Source: Trichostrongylus colubriformis (lineage: Eukaryota > Nematoda > Chromadorea > Rhabditida > Trichostrongylidae). From it: a stretch of DNA of 64,000 nt. The notes beneath the pieces were generated by a model that saw only the letters and a program-made list of their open reading frames with translations, was not told the DNA's origin and made no database searches. The stretch spans positions 17,903,582-17,967,581 of the forward strand of contig OZ022261.1 of assembly GCA_963978905.1 (NCBI GenBank), read 5' to 3'. This document shows positions 9,066 to 21,879 of this stretch, in pieces. Both the position numbers and the translations under genes were made by a program. How positions within the stretch are numbered: position 1 is the first letter of the stretch; each line of letters opens with the position of its first letter.

Positions 9066-10440
9066 CGCGTGGCAGCTCAAACGAAGGAACTAGGAGACCT
9101 GCGCGAGTTCAAGTTGTACGGCGGGAACGCAAATGGGTTGCAACTTTTTTCATTGTCCCGAATTCTTCTATAGAATGAATAGAACATTTCAACATTCGAT
9201 AACTCCGTTGAAAGTGATTCGACAGGTGCAGGAAAAAGGGCTGGGGGTCAGGGTTTCAAGGCAAAGGGGGTTTTTCCTTTTGGCGATCTTATTGTTAGTA
9301 ATAATTTTGGCCAATTGTAGAAAGTAAATGTGAAGATGCTAGGAAGCGCACAATGGATAAAGAACGAAATGAAACGGTTGAACCCGCAAAAGGAGACCAC
9401 CTTCCTACCACTGATTCTTACCGCTGACGTGCACTCGCACTCTCTGCATCACGGGGGATGCAGACTAAGCCAACGCTTGCCCCCCTGCCCCCCCCCCCCC
9501 CCGCGGTTACTGCCGGCACCCACCACGCGGAAACGTATGTAGGCTATGCGGCCATAGAGATGTGTTTTGGAACTACAGCTTGAGTAATGAAAGTAAAACT
9601 CCTGTGGATGTTTCAAGTGGGAATAATGTAGTGTCGCTTTCACTCGCATTGTTCAGGGTTCAATATCGAATCAGTTCCCGTCCAAGTCAACCAATCCCCG
9701 TGGTTGGAGCCGAGTTCATGTAAGATAATAAAACCATTGACTCAATCATCGGCTAGCCCTTGAAGCTCATGGTATAGGTGAAATTACTCCTAAATACCAC
9801 TAGGACTCTCAATTGGAGTGCGTGGGTCATCTCAGTCATCCCATGAAGAATAGGTCATTTAATGCTTGCTTTTCCTGTGAATTTTCGACGATTCCTATTC
9901 TTCTTCGAAAATCTAAGTTTTACACAATAGCTCTGTACTCCATAAGTATTACTGAATCATAACCAACTGCTAGAAAAACTATGGGGAACTCTCTGAGCTA
10001 GAAGAAAGCTAATCACTGGGACTGCTACGGCTCAATGAAACTATGACTGGAACTATGACTCCATCATCTCCAAGGCGTCATCAGGGGTGATGATGGAACT
10101 CAGAAGTGGGAAGAACTGTTCTGTGTAAATGGAGTGCCAAGTTCGGAAAGATGATCTGTGGCGAAACTCGTATGCGAGCCTTTTCGCCTCGTTTGAATTC
10201 GTTTCGGCCGTCGATAGCTGAATAGCTGTGGGAAGTGGGGCAGCTAGGGGGCGTAGCTGCACTCGCCGTCTGCATCACCCCTTTCGGCTATGCACATGGC
10301 ACATATGGCGTCCTTGGCAGTGAGAAGGGTTTCTTTTTATCGCTTTATCGGTTCATTCTGTTCTTTCGCCACTGTTGCACTACTAGCCAGGGAAGGGTTT
10401 CAACTTAAAGGCAGCATCAGAGTAAGTTTGAACGAAAAGT
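9066..10440. other. Non-coding, interspersed repeat fragments
   Basis: Part of 9200-9430 resembles a dispersed repeat also seen near 22480-22600 and 24055-24240 (shared phrases ATAATTTTGGCC and CCACCTTCCTACCAC). A poly-C tract lies at about 9489-9502. I see no gene in this stretch. Confidence 0.45.
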
Positions 10441-10950
10441 AAAAGAAGTAGTGAATCTGAAAGTCGAGATGCCCAGTAACAGGAGAGTGGAAAAAACGGT
10501 TGGAAATTTCCAAAAAACCCGAGAAATAGGACCCCCTTTTCTGGTTGATCCTCAACGCGGACGACCTTCCCGTCAAGAGGCGGATACTCCGAACGAAATT
10601 TCCATTGGCATGCTGCCAAGTAAACATAAGGGGATGTTCGGTTATACGACAGCATCTCTCTCCTGGAGTGAGCTTCAGGCTAAAACTGCGAAAACGCGCT
10701 GCAATACCTTCGATCTCACCGCATCTCCTTGGCCGCTCTCATCGTAGCCAACCAGGTACCACGTCGCTCGGAGGCGGGGTCGATCATCCAAAGCCGTCAG
10801 CTCTTATCCGTTGCGCCCTTTCTACAGCTCGGAGGCGCACTATACCACCGGGATTTCGCCACATAGCCTTCTTAGGCTCATAGTTTCCATGTAAGTAACT
10901 TTTTTCAGAGATTTCTCAATAACCGCATTACCCCTAATGCTGTCTTTAAC
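10441..10950 (+). repeat. Dispersed repeat R1, copy A
   Basis: This ~500-bp repeat shares long phrases with 58365-58895 (reverse orientation) and 61470-61930 (same orientation), for example CATTGGCATGCTGCCAAGT, ACGACAGCATCT, GGCGGGGTCGATCATCCAAAG and TGCTGTCTTTAAC. It ends consistently at the CTTTAAC block in all copies. No coding frame is conserved between the copies. It appears to be a non-autonomous repeat family of this genome. Confidence 0.8.
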
Positions 10951-11114
10951 ATGGAACTTTGAATTGAGCCTAGATGGATCGGTTGACATCCGAGTACTAA
11001 TTATAACTGTGAAAACAAAGCTGCAGTCATACTGAACCGAGTGGGAGGGGTCAAAGGTGACTTGTGATGCCTCATTGGTGATACACTTTGTCATCAGTAC
11101 GGCCGTTGCTGAAC

Positions 11115-11605
11115 CATCAACGGCCATCGTGGCTCACTGGTACTGCCCTGGATCGTGTTTTTTTTTTGCACTTTGTATTTCATCGCCAACAAGTGCCTCT
11201 CTTTCCGAACGTTTCTTTGTACTGGCACCCACCATTTACACTGCTCATTCCGAGTAACATTTTTGCTTCACACACCTTTTTGCTCTGTTTTATCAGTTTA
11301 AGCTGATGCAGATACTGATAGGCAATGTGATAATGATATGGTGGAGTCGGTTTCTTTCGATTTTGATGTTGAGTTTAACAACTGATTGGTTAACAAAATC
11401 ATGACGATTAGAGAAATGCTAAAAGCCATAAATAAGGCGGTAGAGGAGACGACGGGTGTGAATGGGTGCCAGTAGAAGGAAAGGTGCAGAAGTAAAAGAG
11501 AAGCAGCCACTGGTGGTGAAACACTAAATGCAAAAAATCCCACCGACCGGCAGCAGCCAGACGATACTGCGCCTGACACTACCAGTGAGCCACGACGGCC
11601 TATGC
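11115..11605. repeat. Inverted repeat / foldback
   Basis: Sequence from about 11118 (CGGCCATCGTGGCTCACTGG) to about 11250 recurs in reverse complement at about 11440-11605, where the end reads CCAGTGAGCCACGACGGCC. Identity is moderate, with indels. The spacer is AT-rich and non-coding. Confidence 0.55.
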
Positions 11606-12720
11606 TGTTTGCGAAGCGTCCCGCCAGTGGGGCACCACAGGCGAACTTTGCCCGCTCCCAACTCGCTCTAGAATGGCATCTTGCAATTTTGGTCCTGACA
11701 TTTATATTAGGTATTCCGACCTCTATCAATCCATCTAGGTCTCAATTCTAAAATTCATGGGAATTATGAAACCATTCCTGGTAAGCATTTCTAGTTTCAT
11801 ATTCCACAGTGTACCAATTACCCTTACTCACGTCTTCGGAAGGTTCAATTGAGTTTTTATTTAACAGTGCTAAATATTGAACTACATGTAACACGAACGA
11901 ATTGAGATTTCCTGCTCCGAAACACGGGGTAGCTGCAATTACGTGCCCTTCCATGCAGTCCGGAAGTCGAGAGCCTTCGACCGAGTCAAATGACCACCGG
12001 CCGTCGTAAATACCCTTCCTTTAGCACCCACCTTGGCAGACATAACCGCTTCATACCTGAGTTATTCTATTCGAGTTATTCTATTCCTCAGTATGTAGAA
12101 GGGAAAATCTATCGCCTCTACTTTTTTTGGTCGTTTGGCAAAGGACGTGTTACGAACGATCAGGAAGTTTTTGCCCAAAATGGAAGCCACTTATCAGCTA
12201 ACACAATCACCAGCAGAGAATGGGATTTTGGGTAACACTGGGAAATGCCCATTACTTCAATCCGACACTTATCCTTTTTTCACTGCCCAAACCATTTCAC
12301 AAAGTGACTCCCTCGGTCGACGGCCATCGGATCAGGCCATGTTGATCATATATTTTGACTTCCTGCTGAGCCTTTAAATGCCTGCTTTTTCCAGAATTTT
12401 ACATAACGGCACTGCTCTCATTGTCAGTCCATTCGTTCATTGAGATGAAGTAAATGTTACGTATTACCTATTACTGGCAGCAGTGCTTCTTGCACCGTAC
12501 CATTTGGACATATTAGTAAGTGTTCTGAGAGCAGCTCGATAATCAGCCAAACTCGGTTACAAGCCTCACGAGCTAGATGACTGTATCGATTAATCGCCGA
12601 AGAAATTGATTTATCGATCAGAATTTTTTTGTTCTAGATTTGGCGAATTATTTACTTTCACTCAAGTCATTGTTACTTCATCCAGCTATGTTTCAATTAC
12701 TCTAGGAGAGGTTCAAGGTT
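11606..12720. other. No gene recognised
   Basis: This is AT-rich sequence with only short unrelated open frames. ATTCTATTCGAGTT is locally duplicated near 12064-12090. I see nothing that can be named. Confidence 0.45.
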
Positions 12721-13055
12721 ATATCAAAAACACCGACTGTGAAAGGGGAAGGTAGAAGTGCTGAGTAGAGAAAACGGAAGGAAATGGTGAAAACCCGAGT
12801 AGGAACTACCCTTCTCTTATCAAGATGGAGGGAGTGCTTTCGCTCCCTTAGCATCATTAAAGACAGTGAATGGGTAATGTGGGTGACGGGAAATCCAAAA
12901 AGGAAGCATGCACTGAAAAATTACGAGTCTGAAAGGCCGATGTATGGCGAAATCCCCCGCAAAAGGCGCCCCTTTGAGCTGTGGCGGAGGCGGCCTCATC
13001 AGGGCAAGCCGCCTTGGCTAGGGCAGCCCGCCTCCTGGCTACGAGCTCCCCCCTG
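12721..13055 (+). repeat. Degenerate R1-like repeat fragment
   Basis: Phrases such as GTAGAGAAAACGGAAGGAAATGG, AAACCCGAGTAGGA and TATGGCGAAATCCCCCGCAAA parallel the left and right parts of the R1 family. The order matches, but much of the middle is missing or diverged. Confidence 0.4.
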
Positions 13056-13063
13056 AGGGTGGA

Positions 13064-15047
<1,984 letters not shown>

Positions 15048-15284
15048 CCCCCCCTGATTGGATGGGTGGGAGGAGCCAAGGCGAGCGGCACGGCTGGAGC
15101 GATCGGGGCGCGCTTTCGTATACAGAACGTCGCATACTCTTTTCTGACCAGCTGATTATCCTATTAGTGGTTTTGATTTTTGCTGTTAGCCCTTAAAATC
15201 AATCTGCGCGTCTTTCTTTTCTATTCTTCTTTTCTTTTTTTATTAATTCTCACTTGATGTCTTCGCTCGCTTGTAGTTAACGAT

Positions 15285-15430
15285 GGGATGCCTTTGAAGT
15301 TTTTTGTATTGTTTCCTCGCTGTTTTTGCGCATTGATTACGGCTACATGCCAATGGCAGAGATGCCCGGGCTACCCGCCTCTTGAGGGGATGGTCGTCCA
15401 AGTCGAGAATCATTGGTGGGGAAGGCGTTC
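15285..15430. repeat. Dispersed repeat fragment R2
   Basis: About 150 bp is shared in the same orientation with about 51438-51590. Matching phrases are ACGATGGGATGCCTTTG, CTGTTTTTGCGCATTGATTA and ACATGCCAATGGCAGA. Mariner element 2 is inserted directly after it. Confidence 0.55.
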
Positions 15431-15432
15431 TA

Positions 15433-16734
15433 TTAGGTTGTCGCAGAATTAATTCCGATTTCAAGGTATGTATAAATAAGTAGACTTTTTATCCTGAACT
15501 ATTCCAATATACTATATATACTATATCCAAGGAAAGTCCGGCATTCCATTTGCTAAGTTTTTTTCTGCTGTTTCTAAAACTTTTATGAATGCCGCTCTAA
15601 TTGTTCCGGCCGTCCTTTTCCAGGGCTGCGTATAATCATGAACCGACGCGACTATCGAGTCATCATGCTTTACGAATTTAATTTGGGACACTCCGCAGCG
15701 GAGGCAGCCCGTAATCTCAGCAGTGTTTTTGGGAGGAGTTGTCCTTGCGAACGTACAGTGGAGCTCTGGTTTATGGAGCTCTGGTTTAAAAAATTTGCTT
15801 CTGGCGGTTTTGATCTCGAAGAGAAGTTGGGTTGCGGTCGCAGGTCGTGGCTTAATGGAGATTTAAGGAGAGCCGTCGAAGCAAAACCGGAGACGAATAC
15901 TCGTACGTTAGCAGAAAACCCAGGCGTACATTACTCTACAGTGGCCAGACACTTGCTGGAAATCGGCAAGGTGAAGAAGATGTTGAAGTGGGTGCCTCAT
16001 GAGCTGACCGATGAGCAGCGTCTGGCACGTTTCGACACCTGCTCCAACCTCCTAGTTTGCTGTAAAAATGAGCCATTTGTAAACCGTATTATGACTGTAG
16101 ATGAAAAATGGGTTCTTTATGATAACAGGAAACGGGGATTAGTTTGGATAGATAAGATGCTAGTCAAAAAACTTTTCCTAAACCCGACCTTCACCCTAAA
16201 AAGGTTATGATTACTGTGTGGTGGTGTTGTAAAGGTGTAATCCATTATAAATTCTTGCAGCATGGTCACCCAGTCACAGCAGAGTTTCACTGTTGCGATC
16301 TGGAGCAAATGTTAAAAATTGTGGCCGGCGGTGGTGAACAGAAGAGGGCCGACCCTGTAGCAGGACAACGCAAGGCCACACAGCTCACAAATCACTCCGC
16401 CAAAATTGACCCACTTGGGTGTAAAAGTTCTCCCTCACCCAGCTTATTCTCCCGACCTCTTCCCCACAGAAAATCACTTTTTTCGAGCTCTCGATTCTCA
16501 TCTGCGCCAAAAACAATTTGCTAATTTTGACGATGTTGAACGTGCCTTCCTTGAGTTCGTTGATTCTCGTGATAGCAGTTTTTATAGTGAAGGCTTGAAA
16601 TTATTACCTGTTGATTGGCAAAAATGTGTAGATTCTGATGAATTTTACTTCGATTGATAAACTTGTGTTTAAGCTGAGTTATAGCAGTTTGAAGAATGCA
16701 GTCCGATTTCGAAATCAATCTCGCGACAACCCAA
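15433..16734 (+). mobile_element. Mariner element 2 (dead copy)
   Basis: The ends are imperfect inverted repeats: TTAGGTTGTCGCAGAATTAA on the left, and the right end reads inward as TTGGGTTGTCGCGAGATTGA. TA flanks the element at 15431-15432 and 16735-16736. Its ~1.3 kb length is full size. Its transposase differs strongly from that of mariner 1, so the two belong to different mariner lineages. Confidence 0.93.
15638..16657 (+). pseudogene. Mariner (DD34D) transposase, frameshifted
   Basis: The start codon at 15638 begins MNRRDYRVIMLYEFNLGHSA, the paired helix-turn-helix domain of mariner transposases. The first frame continues to 16210 and includes KWVPHELTDEQRLARF and the first catalytic site in TVDEKWVLYDN. 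After a break near 16200, frame 2 gives MITVWWCCKGVIHYKFLQHG. A further break and a stop just before QDNARPH (second catalytic Asp, near 16362) lead into the last frame, 16406-16657, with YSPDLFPTENHFFRALDSHL (third Asp) and the C terminus. A perfect 15-bp tandem duplication at 15759-15788 duplicates part of the recognition domain. All three catalytic aspartates remain legible, so decay is moderate, but the gene cannot make one protein. Confidence 0.92.
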
Positions 16735-18011
16735 TATTTTCGGGTTTTTGGTCATTTTCTTCCGTTTTCCCTTCACCCTCGTATTACTGATCATATAGCC
16801 CGTCCTATTCGCCACTTTTTTTTGTATTTCGTCCGTTTTTCTCTAACACTGCCTTTAACCGCTGAGTGGTGATGCAGACGACAGAAGGCTCAGCTAGCCA
16901 ACCATGAACTTAGCCCCTCCTCACCAGCAATGACCCCGATGCACCTCGAAGCCCGAATGTAATTCGAACGGAGCAGCGATCAAAACTCTATGCGCTCGTT
17001 CTCAACACGACTTTTGCCACATATAATCTTTCGATACTCGGATTCGTTTGCAGAAAAATGCTTCCCCAGTCCTCATTCCCTTCTTCACTTTTTTACTTCA
17101 GTGGTGCTTTTGCAGTTGCAACGCTAATGGATGTGGCCGCGACTTCTGGTCTTCCAACCACTAGTGCCACATAGGTTATTCAAATGTGGATAGTGGAGTG
17201 ACAGTCGAAACGATATGTATCATATATCAAGCGTTAATCATAATCCACTGTTCAACACAAGCTCCAACGTGATGCATTGTCGCACGCTACAAGTTGTCAG
17301 TTGGCTGGCGCACACTACTGTGCGCGTAACACCATAGGCGTCATTAGGCCGATAGGAATTGCCTTATGTTCAATATTTATACCCACTACCCATTACCACA
17401 TCGCGTCCCGCCCAGTGCGGGCGGGTTTTCTGTTATTTTGAGTGTGCTTAAGATAACTTAGACATTGGTCTCAGACCTCTTTCATTGGTACTCATGAAGG
17501 GCCTTATCTCATTTTCTCCTCACCTCTGGACCCTTTTCGGACTAAACAAACACTTTTTGATCCAAATAACGAAGGGTTAAGTGCACACTCCGCTCACAGT
17601 AGGTGTAAATCAACTTGATCCATGTGTGGTCTTTACTTCTTGTGCCCTGCGTTACCCATACCACACTTGTCCCTATCTCCACAGGTCGTTTCTTATGCAA
17701 CGTCCAAGCCCCGCCCACCGCTACAAATGCTCCGCCCACTGTGCCCCGGATCCTTTCGTGACCTGGAGGAACTCATTGCTGACCTAAGTTCATCTTCTCC
17801 CCACGTTGGGGCATATTCGAACCCAATTAACAACTTTTGTTATGAAAACGAAAACTGAACGAAACTCACACCTTATTACCTTCCTCTACTTCCAGCTATA
17901 TCCTTTTGCTCTCTTTCATTATTATCACACTCTCTGCCTTTTTTTCATTTCACTTGACAAAACAGCCCCTATACTACTGTGGTCTGTGCCATATCTCTGT
18001 ATTCTTGACAG
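16735..18011. other. No gene recognised
   Basis: R1-like phrases occur near 16740-16960 (TTTTTGGTCATTTTCTTCCG), and a CGCCCAGTGCGGGCGGG hairpin lies near 17408. One open frame (17685-17855, after a CTCCACAG acceptor-like site) reads PRPPLQMLRPLCPGSFRDLE and could be an exon. I could not join it in phase to the exons that follow. Confidence 0.35.
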
Positions 18012-18390
18012 GCGCAAAGGTAAGAACGTTGATCCCCGGACCGTTTTGGTGGAATCGATGCCTCTTGCCACTAAAGTACCTCCTCGTCCTTTGAAGGTCA
18101 CCGACCTTAATATCGGATACAGCGAACCAATGAAATGCGTAAATTACATTGAATTGCCGGCAGGTTAAGATTATAAATCTCATTACAAGGCATGTGTTAT
18201 TAACAGGGTATGTGCTTATACTTATAAAATTACTTCATGTTTTTCAGTGGAACTCACTTGGCTCCGCCAAGTTCTTAACAAATGCCTCTTAATGACCAGA
18301 CTTTCGATTGATTTCGAATTATTTTTCCAGCCCCGCCCGAGCAGTGTTTCATTTGATCACACTCCACCAACCCAATACAACGATTTATGA
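18012..18390 (+). CDS. Candidate two-exon gene fragment, unidentified
   Basis: Exon 1 (18012-18163) follows ATTCTTGACAG and ends at CAG|GTTAAG. Exon 2 (18248-18390) follows TTTTTCAG and runs to TGA. The phases match (exon 1 ends one base into a codon and exon 2 supplies two). Exon 1 encodes a well-composed segment including LKVTDLNIGYSEPMKCVNYI; exon 2 begins VELTWLRQVLNKCLL. The upstream part is missing because exon 1 starts with the last base of a codon. I recognise no domain. An internal TTTTTCCAG at 18323-18331 could be an alternative acceptor. The evidence is splice signals and composition only. Confidence 0.35.
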
Positions 18391-21300
18391 GCATACCCAA
18401 TCCGAATTGATGCCATACATGAAACCTGGCGCTCCTTTAGAACATTGTTGATGGCTTCGTGCTTCGTGCCACTCCTCTGCTCGGCTGTACTAATGAGGTA
18501 TAATTAAGGTGCGGTGACCATTTGCATGGTTTCGTTTCCATTGATTCTTTAGAAACACATTCATTTTGGAGCTATTGGATGTAGTCGGCTATACGACCGC
18601 AGGACTGCATCATATATTCCTTATGCAATTCTTTTATATGTATATTACATGACTTATGATGAAATGGTTAAATATAATCACTCAGTTCCTGTTTATAATT
18701 CCAAGCCCATTTAGAGAAAATACGCCTTGGTATGAATCTAAATTGAATGGATTTTAGCTTTACTACTTGCGTAGGTGGAGTAGTGACAGGCGGCGCGCAT
18801 CCCACTCTCATGGTGCGGGGATCAAATCCCGTGTAAACGCCAGGCCAGGCCATCCATGTTTCCCATCTCTCCGGAGTAGGTGAATTATTACCATACTCGT
18901 CTGGAAGGATAAAAGCACTGACTTGTACATCGGCTGGCTCACGCAACTCATTGTATATGGCAAATCACATTCACCTGCCATCATGACTCGGAAAGGAACT
19001 AGAGTGCACGGTGCATCTCTCGAAAGAATTTGATCAACGCCAAAAACTCTATCGTTCTATTTAAACCTTAACATAACCTTGATAATTGCATCTTGTGGTC
19101 TTTCAAAGGCCGATAATACAACAGGCATCCGAAAGGGGTGATAAAGTAGTCGTTCCAATGTCAATTCTTCCCAGAGGTCTACGAGCCAAAAGTTACCGTG
19201 CCTACCGTAATCTGCCAAGCATCTATTAGGTCTGCTGATAGTGCTTTTAGCGTACTGCAGCGTTAGCATGAGCGTAGGCAGTAATTTGCTATTCCATTCA
19301 CTCATGTCTCGCCAACAGCTAGTCATAAGCGTTTCGCTCTCTCAAAGTCTGCCGATACCTAATTAAAGGCTATTTTCATTTGCGACTTCGGTCACTTGCT
19401 ATATGAAAGATGGTTGCAGCTAATGATAAAGTGTTCATTTGTTAACCAGTGAGAGAATAGTCGTCTTTTTGTGATCATTACATTTTCACTCCCACTTTAA
19501 AAGTAAGCAATCTTTTGTTTTTGTTAGAGACCGCTAGTTTGTAGGTTTCCGTATAATCACGAGGGCTCGTGAGACGATTATTCGATTTACGAGTGTCGCC
19601 ACAGAGGAGATTTCTTCTCTTTTCTGTTCACTTCTCTTTTTCACTTCAAGCATAAGTCCCACGGTGATGCTGTTTACTTAATTACTTGGTTACTCGCAAA
19701 GGGTGCATTAGAAACGTTTTCTCTTGAGGCTCTTATAAAATAGCATGGTACACAGGCTCAAAAAAAAATTCAGTCTTTCTAAAACCAGAAATGCTTCCAA
19801 ATAATCAGAGATCTGAACTACAGTCATCGATTTAGTTACTTTTTGATTATGTTAAAAAATTGGACATGTATGTGTAATAGAACTTTCGATAATTTGCACT
19901 AAATTGCACTTGTTTGATTGGTTTACAATTTAAATGCTGATTTCGGTAGTTTTTGGAAGGATTTCATAAAGCACAGAAAAAAACGTAATTTCATCGTAAG
20001 TGTCTTGAAAGGTCATGAAGAGATTCCATGAATTGATGAAAATGAAATGATGATTTCATAAGCCTACTGAGATCTTGAACGAAATCCTTGGTGCGTTATA
20101 GTAGCGTTACACACACAGGTCCCTGTGAAGCTCCAGCGCATCACAATACGGTGACAATATTAAGTTTTCTTTCCTCATGATGGTTGAGGTATAGTGGCAA
20201 GTGGCACCACATCCAGTAATTTGATCCGAGGTTCAGATCTTGGCAATGTATTTAGGGTAACCACATCGTGCATCCTTCCAGGGGCCTAAGTCACCTCGTA
20301 CTCAAATGCCACTGCGGTCCTGGACGAAAGAGAAAATCGAGGCGCATCCCAAAAGAATTGATCAAAACAGAGCGCTTTGCACCTTATGCTTTCGCTATTA
20401 TTCCTCACATCTACACACACACTATGTGGAGACGTCTGTCTCTGTCACCTGCACGTAAATGTTTGGAGTCTGCATTCTATAAATAAAATAATGATTTAAT
20501 ACGTAATCGTGTGTGCAATTTTAGTGTTTTCACGTCGTTTCCACGTGCCACACACGCCTCAAGATTCGCAGTGGCTTGCCTTGCACTTGTACAGAATTCT
20601 GCATTTGTACAGAATATTAGAGCAGTATCAGATTGTTGGCAATCTGATAGAGTTCAACTTAAACTACTGTGTCCAGATACATAATTCAAAATTTCTTGAA
20701 TCACGTTCGGGCAACTCCGTATGTAGATGGGCTCCAAGCCGTTTAGTTCTTCCTACGTCTAAAATAAGGGCAGCAAAGGGAAATCGCTCAAGACCCAACC
20801 ACATACGGCACCGCTAGTTCGCAGACCGTCATGCAAAAGCCTGTTCTAACGATTCAAATCTGTTTCTTTCTTTGATTCGTCCAATCTTAACCTCAGTTCT
20901 TTAGCCAACGTTCCCTGTGTAATATGCTAGTTACCATGTGTTCGTATGCTGCTTTTGTCAGCATGTGTGTGTGGCTATAAATCGAATATGAATGTGAGGT
21001 GGTTAAACGACTGCTGATTGTCGTACATTGTACGTCAGCAATCAGTGAACAACAGCCAACGATAGCCACTGGCTGGTTACTCGTTAAGGTGTGCGATCAG
21101 CATTATCGGCTTGACGAGTCTAGTAATGAGTAATTTCATCGCCGCTGACCTAATGACCATGTGGCGGAGGACTTCACAAGTATGTAGCGTGTGTGTGTCG
21201 CATAAGCATATTATGTGTATGAGAGCGAAATGAGTGAACGTGGGAAATAGCAACACGGTAATCGAGGGTGGACGACGGTGCGCCAGCGGGGATTGGCTTG

Positions 21301-21870
21301 GATTGCCGATGAGATGACGCGAGCGTTCACTGTGGTGTCCACTACATTTGAGGCTTGCAGCTGAGACTCAGTGACAGGTGCACTTTAACGAGCTTCACAG
21401 ACCTCACCCGAGAAGGTGGTGAGAGATGGAGAGCACAGCAGGGTACAGCCAGGTAGCTCCCACACACGCACCTGCCCTTTTCGTCCACGCCTTATGGAAT
21501 CGTCATTCGACCCAATTCTCGTATGCTTCAGTACACCGTTCCACATTTCAAGATAGGTGTGCCTTTCCTTCCCCTGACCTCAGTTGGGACCTCCATTCAC
21601 GCTATTTTCTGATTCATGGATTACCCTATCATAAGGCTTGTTTTTGATCGATTCCCGTCATATAACTTTGCAGTTGCATTTTCTGTATTTCAGGATTTCA
21701 TGATCAGCTTATGTATCATTTCTGTGTTTCTTACTTCACATTATAATCTGAATTATCGTGCTCGTTCGATAGGGTGAGCCTTAAGCGTGTTCAAAACCGA
21801 TAGTATCAGTCAATACCGATTGGTGACACATTATTTCAATGAACCCGCAAAATATCTCCTATAGTATTTT
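18391..21870. other. Long intergenic stretch without recognisable genes
   Basis: This is AT-rich sequence with short open frames on both strands and no domain motifs. A short hairpin-forming segment lies near 19552-19585 (ATAATCACGAGGGCTCGTGA). The last kilobase lies upstream of the forkhead gene and may hold its promoter, but no specific element (such as an X-box) was identified with confidence. Confidence 0.4.
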
Positions 21871-21874
21871 ACAG
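21861..21874 (+). promoter_or_regulatory. Probable splice (trans-splice) acceptor before forkhead ATG
   Basis: ATAGTATTTTACAG ends five bases before the first in-frame ATG of the forkhead gene (21880). In nematodes a TTTNCAG acceptor just before the start codon commonly marks spliced-leader addition. It could equally be a cis acceptor for an unseen 5' exon. Confidence 0.4.
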
Positions 21875-21879
21875 GTGAT

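Noticed and set aside
18780..18870. tRNA-like segment with GGGGATCAAATCCCG
   Set aside because: The T-arm-like part is good, but no acceptor stem, anticodon arm or D-arm could be paired; it is at best a tRNA-derived repeat.
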